Notes: a model not told the origin generated them from the letters alone. A stretch of 64,000 nt of DNA from Dipteris shenzhenensis (GCA_047967505.1 CM106539.1); one strand, 5' to 3'; shown: positions 33,701-42,060, numbered from the stretch's first letter. Made by a program: numbers and translations.

Positions 33701-34416
33701 ATTTAGATAAGCATGATCCTACTTGCACACTTTTGGCTTTATATCCTTTGATATAGAAATGTGGGTATTAAATCAATTACCAGAGTCCTGACCAACCACC
33801 TTTGTATTTGTGCAGGAGCGGAAGCTGGCTGAAGTTGGTAATGAAAAATGGGAGACAGCTTGTTATGCTCCAACAAAATCAGATGCTTTTGTAATTTCAT
33901 TTAGGAGATGGCTAAAACAGTATGCTGGAGGTGCACCCGACTGGGGAGGTCGATATAGTGGACAGCTTCCTGGGACTCCTCCCAAAGAGCAGCTTATGGA
34001 TAGGTATGCTGTAATTTTCTTTTGCATGTCTTTCTTATGCAAGTTTATCCTTGGAACTTCACATAAAGATAGTAAAGCATCTGCCATGATTAATGGATCC
34101 TCTTCATATTACACAATGGCATATGACTATGTTTTGATTTCTTTTCTTCAGGTATTGGTATCATGTGAGGATGTGCCGTCATTGTAAAGTTGCATTGCAA
34201 TTTTTTGAGGGAGCCGAGATATTCCTCCAGGCTTTGTCTGTGGGTTCTGCAGCAGTTCTTGGGGCTGCTGCTCTCAAGCCCATACGGCAGTTGCGAAGAT
34301 GGAGTATACCACTGGTGTGTGGCACTGTGGTCACCTCCTTAGCTTCAAGATGGTTATCACATTTTATAAAGAAGACATACCATTTTCATGACTACAATCA
34401 TGCTCTTGTAAAGTAA
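11559..34416 (+). CDS. PTC52: PTC52/ACD1-like Rieske oxygenase, seven exons, 484 aa
   Basis: Joined exons are 11559-11951, 31376-31563, 31816-31882, 33057-33206, 33380-33583, 33816-34003 and 34152-34416 (1455 nt). All introns are GT-AG and all junctions keep frame. The Rieske [2Fe-2S] ligands are C85/H87 ([12 protein letters not shown]) and C105/H108 (CSYHGW). The mononuclear iron motif is N201-x2-D204-x2-H207-x4-H212 ([13 protein letters not shown]). The family's C-terminal CxxC is C405/C408 (MCRHC), followed by two hydrophobic segments and the end [19 protein letters not shown]. This end and the PTKSDA, FRRW and DRYW blocks fit the PTC52/ACD1-like branch better than PAO or TIC55. The family acts at chloroplast envelopes, and PTC52 has been linked to protochlorophyllide a oxygenation and import. 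The reading frame looks intact. Oddities are the 19,424-bp first intron full of retrotransposons and a short acidic N-terminus without an evident transit peptide. Confidence 0.9.
11952..13425 (+). other. PTC52: Start of intron 1, no recognised repeat
   Basis: Unique-looking intronic sequence. The plus-strand frame at 12359-12682 has no recognisable domain. A short CT-rich patch lies near 13310-13345. Confidence 0.5.
13426..13928 (+). repeat. R1 repeat copy a (left-truncated)
   Basis: First of seven copies of a roughly 560-bp family recognisable by 'tgcgataattctttctatc', 'ctccggagtgccgatag' and 'gaatgttcctgga'. The Gypsy element interrupts it at GGACA (13924-13928). Confidence 0.85.
13929..14897 (+). 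repeat. Gypsy 5' LTR
   Basis: Begins TGTCACCACAA, ends GCGATTGCA. Contains the hairpin array (14046-14334), a TATA-like 'aatatatatatt' near 14345 and a GA microsatellite near 14815-14834. Confidence 0.92.
14046..14334 (+). repeat. Array of UNCG-type stem-loops in the 5' LTR
   Basis: Successive inverted repeats are TTGAC-TACG-GTCAA (14046), ACTTGAC-TCTG-GTCAAGT (14064), GAC-CTCG-GTC (14088), CTTGGT/ACCAAG (14105), GGTTAAC-TACG-GTTAACC (14124), CTGAC-TACG-GTCAG (14156), GTTGAC-TTCG-GTCAAC (14175), CTTGGC-ATGT-GCCAAG (14195), GGTTAAC-CACG-GTTTACC (14213), CCAAC-TTCG-GTTGG (14239), a weaker CTTGG/CTAAG (14258), GACC/GGTC (14281) and CGTTGAC-TTCG-GTCAACG (14317). Spacers often contain AGAGA. Confidence 0.9.
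14899..14910 (+). other. Gypsy primer-binding site
   Basis: TGGTGTTAGAGC starts two bases after the LTR and matches the usual tRNA-Met complement TGGTATCAGAGC at 10 of 12 positions. Confidence 0.8.
15439..15545 (+). promoter_or_regulatory. Cluster of six ACGTG (ABRE/G-box-like) cores
   Basis: ACGTGGC at 15439, 15450 and 15485, ACGTGGA at 15461, CACGTGAC at 15509 and CACGTGGC at 15538. These are the bZIP-recognised ABRE/G-box words of plant promoters. Function in the retrotransposon leader is inference. Confidence 0.5.
15597..15822 (+). repeat. Degenerate 'accttggttag / ttaaccag' repeat block
   Basis: About twelve occurrences of GGTTA or TAACC words in both orientations, giving many small inverted repeats such as TTGGTT/AACCAA. 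It resembles the stems of the LTR hairpin array but is less regular. Confidence 0.6.
16206..17336 (+). pseudogene. Gypsy gag with zinc knuckle
   Basis: Starts at ATG 16206 and has an Arg/Ser/His-rich N-terminus. The gag core follows ([54 protein letters not shown]), and then a knuckle [13 protein letters not shown] of C-x2-C-x4-H-x4-C type at about 17239-17282. Gag normally packages the RNA in virus-like particles. Three in-frame TAG codons (17148, 17277, 17310) interrupt an otherwise open frame that continues directly into the protease. Confidence 0.88.
17337..18854 (+). pseudogene. Gypsy protease and reverse transcriptase
   Basis: In frame with gag. The aspartic protease motif [13 protein letters not shown] (about 17437-17475) is followed by an open RT domain: '[35 protein letters not shown]', '[16 protein letters not shown]', '[17 protein letters not shown]', '[12 protein letters not shown]' in the normal Gypsy order (quoted in pieces). 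The catalytic box normally written (F/Y)xDD reads FFND (about 18463-18474), so the first catalytic Asp is Asn. A one-base loss in an A run near 18790 shifts the frame into RNase H. Confidence 0.9.
18794..19372 (+). pseudogene. Gypsy RNase H and connection region
   Basis: Continues after the frameshift. Catalytic acidic residues are recognisable in [32 protein letters not shown] and [12 protein letters not shown], and it ends [14 protein letters not shown]. Four TAG codons (18947, 19127, 19187, 19247) fall in frame, and a TAA at 19370 follows another slip just before integrase. Confidence 0.85.
19372..20460 (+). pseudogene. Gypsy integrase
   Basis: 362 residues open. The HHCC zinc-binding region is [10 protein letters not shown]...CLTCQ (19429-19558). 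The DDE core has [15 protein letters not shown] and [15 protein letters not shown], so all three acidic residues look present. The C-terminal part [12 protein letters not shown]...[12 protein letters not shown] is the GPY/F-type module. The frame ends with a TAG at 20458 where the polyprotein should continue. Confidence 0.9.
20461..20710 (+). pseudogene. Chromodomain-like C-terminal tail of the Gypsy integrase
   Basis: After the TAG comes an acidic linker and LQPEQI. A one-base slip then leads into [20 protein letters not shown] and '[15 protein letters not shown]'. The aromatic-LV-x-F/W...A-W spacing resembles chromodomains of plant chromoviruses, but the aromatic cage is not certain. Confidence 0.6.
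20712..20726 (+). other. Gypsy polypurine tract
   Basis: AGAAGCCGAGGGGA immediately before the 3' LTR primes plus-strand synthesis in this class of element. Confidence 0.75.
20727..21770 (+). repeat. Gypsy 3' LTR
   Basis: TGTCACC to GATTGCA, alignable throughout with the 5' LTR. Contains a longer (TG)n(AG)n tract at about 21650-21706 and an expanded hairpin array. Confidence 0.92.
20843..21177 (+). repeat. Stem-loop array in the 3' LTR, expanded
   Basis: Same order of hairpins as in the 5' LTR, but the CCAAC-TTCG-GTTGG unit occurs three times in tandem (21037-21095, 23-bp period). Three hairpins carry substitutions (for example CTGAC-TATG-GTCAG), and the CACG hairpin is perfect here. Confidence 0.88.
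21771..22328 (+). repeat. R1 repeat copy b
   Basis: Complete unit from GGACATGCAAATTTC to ATTAGC. Carries TGACGTCA at 22156-22163 and a TATA-like TGTATAAATGG near 22073. Confidence 0.88.
22329..23003 (+). repeat. R1 repeat copy c with internal duplication
   Basis: Longer than the other copies because about 118 bp (22431-22546) is repeated in tandem (22547-22664). The bZIP palindrome has decayed to TGACATCA. Confidence 0.88.
23016..23211 (-). repeat. Copia-1 3' LTR
   Basis: 196 bp, begins TGAGAGGGAAGG and ends CCCCAACA on the plus strand. Flanked internally by a polypurine tract (the complement of ACCTCCCACC at 23212-23222). Confidence 0.92.
23311..24774 (-). CDS. Copia-1 reverse transcriptase and RNase H
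   Basis: 487 residues with no stop or frameshift. RT blocks: [41 protein letters not shown], the intact catalytic box [10 protein letters not shown] and [13 protein letters not shown]. RNase H blocks: [37 protein letters not shown] and [13 protein letters not shown], ending in [10 protein letters not shown]. In the family this copies element RNA into DNA. Intactness together with loss of integrase suggests recent mobilisation in trans. The start at 24774 is only the first Met after the deletion junction. Confidence 0.9.
   Translation of the reverse strand: MPKRVQPVQLPAGRKVLPCKWVYKVKVDSNALPRYKARLVAKGFKQEKGIDFNEIFSPVVKMTTLRAVLALVAHEDMDLCQMDVKTAFLHGDLHDEIYMSQPEGYAVKGKEQLVCKLKRSLYGLKQAPREWYKKFDAFMQSQGYHRCETDHCLYTKRAKDGSLMLLILYVDDMLIASKSQHEISALKKQLHKSFDMKDLGDANHILGMRITRDRSKGLLFLSQKEYIDKVLQRFKMEGGKSISTPLPPHLKLSSKDSPRSDDDKAEMAKVPYASAVGSLMYAMVATRQNIAFAVGVISRYMANPGKRHWEAVKGVLRYLKGTKDLCICYGRQDALVHGFTDSDYAGNADNRKSTTGYIFTFAGDAISWVSRLQKCVALSTTEAEYVAATEACKEAIWLTRLVGDLGITGDMPVLHCDSQSAIMLAKNPVFHQKTKHIDVKYHFIREVLEDKRLELVKVHTDDNPADLLTKSLPIERFAHCRHIMGLG
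24775..25063 (-). pseudogene. Copia-1 gag, N-terminal part
   Basis: Starts at ATG 25063. Shows the Copia gag (UBN2-type) pattern [19 protein letters not shown], '[21 protein letters not shown]' (in pieces), [15 protein letters not shown]. It stops being gag at about 24770, where reverse transcriptase begins in another frame, marking a deletion of the zinc knuckle, protease and integrase. Confidence 0.82.
25064..26687 (-). other. Copia-1 leader
   Basis: 1.6 kb between primer site and gag. The distal part is GC-rich (26320-26640) and contains a cluster of GTACGGAC/GTCCGTAC palindromes at 26346-26406 and GTACCTG words at 26215-26280. Frames over it show no domain. Confidence 0.6.
26346..26406. 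repeat. GTACGGAC/GTCCGTAC palindrome cluster
   Basis: Five or more overlapping copies of CGTAC within 61 bp in both orientations, able to form alternative stems in the leader RNA. Confidence 0.7.
26688..26700 (-). other. Copia-1 primer-binding site
   Basis: GGCTCTGATACCA is the exact complement of TGGTATCAGAGCC, the tRNA-Met site used by plant Copia elements. It sits two bases inside the 5' LTR. Confidence 0.93.
26703..26906 (-). repeat. Copia-1 5' LTR
   Basis: 204 bp, near-identical to the 3' LTR apart from a few substitutions and an 8-base length difference within 'gactgtcttaagacagtc' (26838-26855). Confidence 0.92.
27458..27984 (+). repeat. R1 repeat copy e, fused to Gypsy integrase
   Basis: Normal R1 sequence with TGACGTCA at 27843-27850, until 'gaatgttcctgga' at 27971-27984. 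After that it continues into Gypsy integrase instead of 'ttcatctaggtat'. Confidence 0.85.
27985..29156 (+). pseudogene. Gypsy integrase 3' fragment with chromodomain-like tail
   Basis: A different Gypsy family from the one above. It shows the CxxC half of the zinc finger (NCRICQNVK), DDE residues in [18 protein letters not shown] and the ETEKYN block, then GPF-type [26 protein letters not shown] and the tail [11 protein letters not shown]...AVWSDEDFF. One TAG (28444) is in frame, and a frameshift falls near 28720-28750. It ends TAA followed by GAAGGGGGGAA, a polypurine tract. Everything upstream of the integrase zinc finger is missing. Confidence 0.85.
29168..30311 (+). repeat. Probable 3' LTR of the second Gypsy element
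   Basis: Begins TGTCACATGC straight after the purine tract. A TATA box (TTTATAAAG) lies near 29587, and CT-rich sequence follows. The right end (about ..GAATTACA, 30311) is a guess because no second LTR is in the window. The long plus-strand frame 29602-30306 inside it has no domain. Confidence 0.6.
30312..31375 (+). other. PTC52: End of intron 1
   Basis: Contains two diverged copies of a 'gatgtggc(a/g)ttgcat(g/a)gctgcaag' unit (30425 and 30553). The open frame at 30703-30924 ([20 protein letters not shown]) is not recognised. Ends with acceptor GGACAG at 31375. Confidence 0.5.
31376..31563 (+). CDS. PTC52: PTC52-like exon 2
   Basis: Residues 132-193 plus two bases of codon 194. Contains [10 protein letters not shown] and EGIIWFWPD. 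Donor GG|GTGATT. Confidence 0.88.
31816..31882 (+). CDS. PTC52: PTC52-like exon 3 (mononuclear iron motif)
   Basis: 67 bp completing codon 194, then [20 protein letters not shown] with the N/D-x2-H-x4-H ligands. Donor CAG|GTATTC. Confidence 0.9.
32007..32184 (+). repeat. R1 repeat copy f (partial, intron 3)
   Basis: Starts inside the unit at GGCGCTGATGATGTCAG. The bZIP palindrome is changed to TGATGTCA. Confidence 0.8.
32185..32715 (+). repeat. R1 repeat copy g (intron 3)
   Basis: Near-complete unit with small deletions, same orientation as intron 1 copies. The words ATGTTCTACGTATTTAGG (left of copy f) and ATGTTCTATGTAATTAGG (right of copy g) flank the pair. Confidence 0.8.
33057..33206 (+). 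CDS. PTC52: PTC52-like exon 4
   Basis: Residues 217-266, phase 0 at both ends, acceptor GGTCAG, donor ATG|GTTAGT. Contains [18 protein letters not shown] and VFTAPC, as in the family. Confidence 0.85.
33380..33583 (+). CDS. PTC52: PTC52-like exon 5
   Basis: Residues 267-334. Contains [18 protein letters not shown] and [20 protein letters not shown]. Acceptor GATCAG, donor ACG|GTAAGT. Confidence 0.88.
33816..34003 (+). CDS. PTC52: PTC52-like exon 6
   Basis: Residues 335-396 plus two bases of codon 397. Contains [20 protein letters not shown] and PPKEQLMD. Donor AG|GTATGC. Confidence 0.9.
34152..34416 (+). CDS. PTC52: PTC52-like exon 7 (CxxC and membrane segments)
   Basis: Completes Arg397, then [11 protein letters not shown], two hydrophobic stretches (about residues 416-434 and 449-465) and the end [11 protein letters not shown], stop TAA at 34414. 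Confidence 0.92.
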
Positions 34417-34856
34417 TGCCTATAGATGTGATATGGATATATTTTGTAAAGCAGTATAAACAACTCTCATGATTGATAATATGCTCTTGTGAAGTAAGCC
34501 AAGAGATATGATCTCTCTGCCTGTATGCCTCCACAAACCTGTGGCACATGCATGTCTGTATCTACGATGGGATTTGCCAGCCTGCAGGTAACTGAATAGC
34601 AGTGTGACAATCAGAAATATGGCAGAATATATTGACACTTAAGCATAATTAATGAGAGCTAGGCGTTTCTTTGTTTGCGAAGTAGTTTTTTTTACTTAAT
34701 TACCCTTAATGGACTCTCTCTCTCTCTCTCTCTCTCATTATGAAAGGGGAAGGACATGTATTCACCTCTTCTATTCTTGTTTGATCTTCATCCCTTTAAT
34801 TATGGAAAATGGATCCATAATTGTGAAGAAACAAACAAGACAGCAATGGAGATCTC

Positions 34857-34862
34857 AATAAA
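34857..34862 (+). terminator. Possible poly(A) signal
   Basis: AATAAA 441 bases after the stop codon, preceded by a CT microsatellite at about 34718-34736. Not proven to be used. Confidence 0.25.
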
Positions 34863-35160
34863 CAGATGAGCTCATAGAAGGAATGGTAAGATGCCACCTA
34901 AGGGAAAGAACTTTTACATGAATAACAAGAGGAGTCGAAGTGCCTTAGGTGCATTGTTTTAAGAAGAACGAAATGGAAGTACGTGAGGAAAGTAGAAAAG
35001 CAACTACAACGCAAAAAAAAGTCTATTATGTCAGGAATTTATGAGCATTTTCTAGGACCCTTTGAAGAAATGTACACAATCCTCCCTACATAAGTGGAAT
35101 GATGTGATGCACTTGTGATTTGTCATTTAGGTTGCACGTACTCTCCCAAACTGTCTAGCT

Positions 35161-35336
35161 TCAATTTTTGGATTCATTATTTTTAAGGAAGGGGGGGCTA
35201 ATTGATGCTAATAATTAGGAATTGACTAAAATAGCATAATCATAATTCATTCAATTTTTGGATTCATTATTTTTAAGGAAAGGGGGGGCTAGCTGATGCT
35301 AATAATTAAGAATTGACTAAAATAGCATAAACATAG
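35161..35336 (+). repeat. 90-bp tandem duplication
   Basis: 35161-35250 and 35251-35336 are nearly identical (from TCAATTTTTGGATTC to TAGCATAA) and differ at only a handful of bases. Confidence 0.93.
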
Positions 35337-38247
35337 TGAATTAGAGGCTTGACTAGATATTCCTAGATTAAGAGATGCAAATCAAACACCCTAGCATTGA
35401 TAATATATTAACACTAGTTTGGTAGAAGGACCAAAAAAGTCCGAGGACACTTTTATGTTCTATTAACCTAGCCACTTACTAGACTTATTCTTAGTTATTG
35501 ATAAGGTATTTTGGGGTTTGATTATTGACCATAATAACTTATGTGCCGAAAAAAGCTTGGAATTTTTATGGAGTGGAACTCACACCTATGACTTTGACTT
35601 TACGCAAAGTTTTAATGGCAAATTGTCACCCAAAGTTCAAGCTGTTTTCTCAATTTGTAGATAAATGGCCATACTTCTTGATAAGATTGAGGCTTTTCAT
35701 AATTTAAGTCCCACAGTCTAATAATAAATATAATGCATATGTCTAGATTGCTTTTGGAGTTGATAACCATACTGACTATGATTTACGGACTCAATTAAAC
35801 TTTGTGAATGTTGAGAGTAAAGCAAATTTTGACTATACCACACTTTGTATATGTCTTCAATATGCTATTATGGAGAGCATGTGTTTTTAGGGGAACCTTA
35901 TTTTTGGGTAGGCTGCAATCTATGCTAATTTTAAGATTTAAGCGATATCAGAGGTCTAAATTATATCGATAGAGTGGCTCTAGTCATTAATGAGTGATAC
36001 CAACAAGAAATGCTTATATGTAGAACACTTGTGGATACTTCAAAACTATAAAAGCGAGATTTGTTGTGAAACCTGTTTTGAATCTTGCTTGGATGAAAAA
36101 GTGTGTTTCCTATAAGATGAAAAATCTAGATGATCCTAAAATAACCCTACACTATTGATAAGCCTAGAGAAGTAGGTTTGTCATAGAATCTATGTATTCA
36201 TGTGAATGCTTGAAGTAGAATGACATTTAGCGAAATCTTAACCAAGTGAACAACTTGCTCCTTTTACATAATATAATGGGTACCAATGGAAACGTTATTG
36301 TGTTGTTAGGGTTAAATTTAATGAAACCAAATGAGTTATGCTAAATTTACTAATCTAACATGTGCAATTGAATATGTCATTAACTTGCATCTAATCTTGC
36401 AGGGGAGTTAAATTATAAAGAGACTTAACTTACGATTATACTTTCAATTAATTAGAGATTTTAAATTCCTTATAACTTCTCTACCCAACATTCATTGAAA
36501 GAGCTAACTAACTGTATCACAAACTTCTAAGTTTCATAATTGTCACCAAAAAACTCTTTTTCAGACTCACTCTGTGAGTGCTTGCTTTATTTAAAATAAC
36601 TACGTACAAGCCAACGATAAGCTAGACCTAAATAATAAAGATAGTGATTATTAGAAATAGTTTAAATTGCACTATTCTAGAGGAGACTATAAAGGATATA
36701 GGGGCAAACCCTACCCTAAGGGGTAAAGTTGGCTTATTCACCCATGCTCTCTTGTGTTTGCATTTACCTCGACTGTAGTATTGCCGATGTTGTAGCTAAA
36801 GAGGGGAGTTGCACTTAGTGTACCAGATGCCCATCAATTTAAAAGTTCTGGTTGATTAGTTTGCGAAGAGGGTTCATGGAAGACCTTATGTGGAGGTTCT
36901 TCTTGCAATTTAGAGTGCTTTGGAGCATCGGCCATCATTGGCAGGCTAATGCAAGCTTGGGTGCAACCATTTTTTATGAGGTTTAGGGCATTTATTGTAT
37001 ACAGGTAACTTGCCTGACCTAACCCATAACGTATGCATTGCCAAATGAGATTTGAAAAACTTGCTCCAAACTTGGTCTCTAGACAATAGTACACATTATA
37101 AATGTGAATATGAGACCAAAAAAATACAGAATCAACATTTGAATGAGATCGTTAGATCATTATAAGTGCTATGTTACATATGACGCATGGATCCTTAAGA
37201 GTGTGGGATGCAACGATTTATTCAAAAACATCAAAAATTTGTTCTACACATACATGCAACCATGTAATCACTCAAAAGTGCACTATTTAAGCTTTCCCTC
37301 AACCAAAGGACACACCTAATTGAGAACAATTAGTATGCTTTAAGAGGCTTCCAATTTTGTGATAAAATTATGCACACCTATCTGAGGGCATGCCCCATAA
37401 CTTTCTTGCTTTGTTAAAAACTAAAAAGGATTGAAGAAATGGAATTCACACTTATGGGACTAGTGCATGGTGGTCTTAAAACATTCAATGTTGGCCATAT
37501 TAGTGTCTTTATTCACCCTATTAGAAAATATTCAATTCATGCATTTGCAACGCTCTTTGAACAGATCCAATGGTAACTATTTATAACTTTGCATTCTTTC
37601 TTTTTCCATGCACTTTCTTACTATAAGGACTAACGTGTCTCCAGCAATTAGCCATAGAGTGGAAGCAGTGCAGATCCATCTTAATTTTAGGAGTATATGG
37701 GCATCAATAGAATGCAAGAAAAGGAAAGAAGGCCTAAGTGAGAAAGTCATTGCTAGAGTGACATTGTTCTGACACAATAGCACAATTTTCTCCAAATAAT
37801 AATGACATCTGCAAAAAAATAAACAAGATGCAAGTAGTTTAACGAGCGCATCATACACATAGTTGACACAATGGAAGTGAAGGAAAATGGCATCTCTGTC
37901 TAGATACACATATCCAACCATTGAAGGAAAATAGCATCTTTGTCTGGACATTAGAAAGACTTGTAGATATATGTCCAACTCTTGAAGGAGAATCGAAATG
38001 GCTAAAGGAGAATGAAATAGTTAAAGGAGGATTGAAAGAGAAGCATTCTTAATTGTATACATGTTGCTACACCAAGCCATATTTCTCATACATTACACAA
38101 CACATGTTGTGTTTCATATATAGCCAAAGCCAATATGGTCCTTTGAGGTATCTCTTTAGGGGCAAGGGCCATATGATAAGCCATATATGTCTCAATTGGA
38201 TTATTTACCTACCAGAATTAACCAACAATATATTTCACATGTACTAC

Positions 38248-38640
38248 TTCTTGTTATAATTTAATTGATGATCTTTGGCTCGAAATTTTTTGTCCCATTG
38301 GGTTAATGTGATTGTCCTAAATCAGCCCAGTGATTTCCTATGTTTTCTATTTTGTTATAGTTTAATGAATGTTCTTAGTTTGCCCAAATTGTTTATCCAA
38401 CCACTCAGTCGATGAAATAGCTACATTTTCTTAATAGTTTAATTTATGCTCTTAGTGTGCCATCAACCTATCAGATAGGTTTAAAACCATCCCGTTGGTT
38501 GGAATAGAATGTTGTTATAGTTTAATTAATAGCTTAAAACTAGTGGTTGATAGCTATGTTTTATAATAATTTAATTTATTTCCTGAGCATGCCACCAGCC
38601 TGGTGGTTGAAACAACATGTTGTTATAATCTCTTTTTATA
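38248..38640 (+). repeat. Degenerate tandem repeat, about 50-105 bp spacing
   Basis: The word TTGTTATAGTTTAATT(A/G)AT followed by 'gctcttagtgtgccа'-like sequence recurs near 38250, 38352, 38433, 38511, 38558 and 38609 with substitutions. Confidence 0.6.
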
Positions 38641-39375
38641 TTTTGATGGTTGGATCAACGTGTTATACTTATTCATGCTCAAAATTTTATTTCCCGCATG
38701 TTAGATGAGCAGGTAGAATTGTACCTTAGATTTATGACTAACAACTCTATCCTTTCAATCGATCAAAGGAGATTTAAGCATTGTAAGCCCTAGTACGTCA
38801 AGAAACTCAAAGACAAGAATGTGTGTTGCAAAGCACATCTAGACTTTTACCTAGCCTAACAAGCTTTGAATGACTTGAGATGCAATCATGCTGGAGCATT
38901 GCTTCATGGAGATAGATTCCCATTGCAAATGATGCTCAGTATGTAAGCTACCTGGATCCTCATCATGTGTTTCAAGGGAGACCAAGTTTGGTATCCTAAT
39001 ATTTGTGTGAGAGTCAGTGCTGTATCCAAATAGAGATTGTAAGTGGCAAATCCATTGAATGCATTCATGGCAAATGCAAGCATTGTTGTGTGAAGGTGAA
39101 GGAACGTGTATATCTAAACAAAATGAGAGAAGATAACCTTGTTTCTATAAAATGGAGGAGATTTGAACATGTTGATGTTGGAGGCTTACATTTAAAAAAA
39201 AGGCTACTAATATAATACAAGAGCACTCAGTCGAGGGAGCTTATAGATTACTTGGTTAAATCCATCCCAAAATATGCACTTTACAATCACCTCTAGTTGG
39301 CAACACAAGAATTTTAGGATGTGCCTTGCCAATTTCTCCCATGACACCATTATCCCTATGACTTTATGTGAGTAT

Positions 39376-39470
39376 GTGTGTGTGTGTGTGTGTAAGTGTG
39401 TGTGTGCATGTGTGTGTGCGCGTGCACGTGCATACATACATACTGTATGTATGTATGTATGTATGTATAA
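39376..39470. repeat. TG microsatellite with CATA/TATG palindrome
   Basis: (TG)n with point changes at 39376-39430, then CATACATACATACTG followed by (TATG)n, an inverted repeat able to form a hairpin. Confidence 0.9.
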
Positions 39471-39582
39471 GTGGTTAAACAACATTAGAAAAATGTAAAA
39501 AGGGTGCTAGACTCAGCTACATCGTGGTCAAATATAGCTAAAAGTGGTTAAACAACACTAGAAAAGTGTAAAAAGGGTGCTT
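39471..39582 (+). repeat. Direct duplication with 74-bp spacing
   Basis: GTGGTTAAACAACA(T/C)TAGAA through AAAAAGGGTGC occurs at about 39471 and 39545. Confidence 0.85.
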
Positions 39583-40705
39583 AAAGTGATAAAAGATGCC
39601 CCAAACGTGCTCAAGCAATGCTAAGCTAAAAAGTTGGCAAAAGAGATCTTAAATCCTATAAAAGCACCATGCTGGTTGCAATTAAACATGAATCACTTAA
39701 CTTGTACAACCATCATACTCTTTGTAGTACTCATAAACAACTTATATTTTACAACCACTGTGATGGTTGCATTTCATCCAAAAATAGCTTGTATAAAGAA
39801 TAATTGTGTTATCATTGCTAAATACACAAGAACTCTAGTAGAATGATTTCATTAAAAATTAAACACTTACATCTCACAAAGTGCTAGTGTAAAACCATTA
39901 AAATGGTCCTCCGGCTTCTGATGGGGGCTTGAACTTGGCCTTCTTTCCTTCACCAAGGGGCTCAAGGCTTGGGATTCTTCTTCCTTCATTAGAAGGTTTT
40001 GTATTCCTTTATTTTTGTGGCCATTGCACATGCAATTGGTACTCTCTCTAGATAGATAGTTGCAATAACAAGTAAGCACAGTGACTGGAGAATGGAATAT
40101 GACGAGCTTTGCATTCAAAGTTTGCATGTGTAAACACCCCAAAGCAAAACACATGCATAGAGTGGCCATATTATGGCCATCCGATTGGACACTCATCTAT
40201 AATGTGACCATGGAATATTGTGCACTTACAACCCAATTGCATCTAAAGATGATATCCTTCTCGACAATTTTTTCAACTTCTCTTTCTTGGGCCTAAGTGG
40301 CCTCAGATTGCTCTCGTGCATGTACGTTCTTTGCTTCTGCGTCCTCTACCATGGCCTGTACTAGCTCTACCTTAGTTGCTACATCCTCCCTGAGGATCTT
40401 CTCCTATTGCATTGTCGATGTTGCATGGATGGCTTCCCTTTATAGCTTCCTCTTCTCCTTTTCATAATGGGTTGGCAAAAGACTATATTGAGGCAAGTGC
40501 CCATTAGGTGAAATCCAACTCTAGTAATCTCAGATGTCATTTTCAAGACATTCTTCAAGTAGTTTAGCATTGTTCTAGAGGTTGCCTTGAGAAAGAGACT
40601 AGATGTCAGTTCAATTACTTGAAGCTACCAATTCCTGCTGTATAAAAAAAGAAATGCCTTGTCTCCTTTAAAATAGCTTGAAGATTTACAGGTAAGCAAA
40701 TCCTT

Positions 40706-40873
40706 TGAGAGTGCTCTCAACGGAAGCAGAACAGAAGAGCGAGAGAGAGAAACAGAGAGCCACACAAGTTTTTTGGTGGGTGCAGAACACCCTAATCTTC
40801 TTTTTGATTCATTTATATATGTGTTTGAGTATTGTACATAACGGGGTAAAGGCACAGTGACCTTTAACCCCCA
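40706..40873 (-). repeat. Copia-2 3' LTR
   Basis: Begins TGAGAGTGCTCT, ends AACCCCCA. Alignable with the copy at 44248. Confidence 0.9.
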
Positions 40874-40929
40874 CAAGCTCCCTTTTAAAGGACAATGTGC
40901 CTTTCAAGGAGAACAACCGATGAGCATAC

Positions 40930-41633
40930 TATCCAATGTCCATCGATACACGAAAATACTCAAATTGCTGACTAGGTAGACTCTTAGTCAGCATATTTGC
41001 AAGGTTATCATCTGTATGAACCTTGACAAGCTCTATGCGCTTGTCCTCAAGTACCTCCCTGATGAAATGGTACCTGACCTCAATGTGTTTGGTATTTTGC
41101 ATGAAAGACAGGATTCCGTGCTAACTGAATAGCACTCATGGAATCATTATGCAATGTCGGTACACCTGTATGAATCCCCAAATTTCCCACTAGCCGATCA
41201 AGCCATATAGCCTCCTTGTAACCCTCTGTGGCTGCAACACATACTCAGCCTCTGTGGTAGACAAGGCAACACACTTCTGTGCATGAGACATCCACGACAT
41301 TGCACCACCTGCAAAGGTGAACACATAACCAGAAGTGGATCTCCTACTATCCACATGCCCTGCATAGTCTGAATTTGTGTACCCAAGTACACGCATGTCT
41401 CCTCTACCAAAGCAGATGCACATCTCCTTGGTACCCTTCATGTATCTCATGATGCACTTAACTACCTCCCAATGCCTCTTTCCTAGATTAGCCATATACC
41501 GGTTAACAACTCCCACTGCAAATGCAATGTCTGGTCTAGTAGCTATCATAGCATACATAAGACTCCCAACCGCTGATGCATAAGGAACCTTGGGGCATTT
41601 CAGCTTGCTGTCCCACCTGTATATCAGCCACAT
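40930..41633 (-). pseudogene. Copia-2 RNase H and RT C-terminus
   Basis: The open piece 41633-41190 shows [26 protein letters not shown] (in the family's usual order), GYTNSDYAGHVDSRRSTSGY and [13 protein letters not shown] frameshift near 41215 follows, then sequence homologous to the end of Copia-1 pol continues to about 40930. The second Asp-containing block has Asn (YTNSD). The RT catalytic core is missing. Confidence 0.85.
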
Positions 41634-41742
41634 TTAGCTCATCATTTCCACCAATAGATGATCCATCATCTACCCTTGATTGTATACCTGTGGAAATACT
41701 CGGTGGTACCATTTCTTGCACATTTGGTGCATGGATAGCTTG

Positions 41743-42060
41743 CTATCTATCAACATATGCAGGTGGATTCACATCCTGGAAAGTGATTCTCCTCATTTCC
41801 ACATCCCTCATGGGTGCCTTATGCATCTTCTTCTCATTGAAGGCTACATCATGGCTGTGTATGATCTTCTTTGCTTCTGAATCCCAGAGACAATAGCCCA
41901 TCTCTCCACTTTCACCATAACCCAGAAAGCTGCAATTCCTAGACTTAGGATCTAGCTTCTTTTGAAGCTCTTTTGGCAGATGTGCATATGCCTCACACCC
42001 AAATATATGCAAATGAGAGTAAGAGGGCTTCTTGCCACTTGCAGTTGATGCACTGATAGT
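41743..42060 (-). pseudogene. Copia-2 integrase C-terminus
   Basis: KKPSYSHLHIFGCEAYAHLP, LDPKSRNCSFLGYGES and SEAKKIIHSHDVAFNE form the conserved Copia integrase tail. It runs directly into the RNase H fragment, so the RT core has been deleted. The integrase catalytic core is also absent. Confidence 0.85.

Larger units (their letters stand above)
34417..40705. other. Intergenic, no recognised gene
   Basis: 6.3 kb with only short frames and no domain. Local repeats are listed separately. Confidence 0.5.

Noticed and set aside
11559-34416. Pheophorbide a oxygenase (PAO) or TIC55 as the identity of the host gene
   Set aside because: The C-terminal blocks PTKSDA, DRYW and [16 protein letters not shown] and the NLMDPAHVP motif match the PTC52/ACD1-like branch better. 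A phylogeny would settle it.
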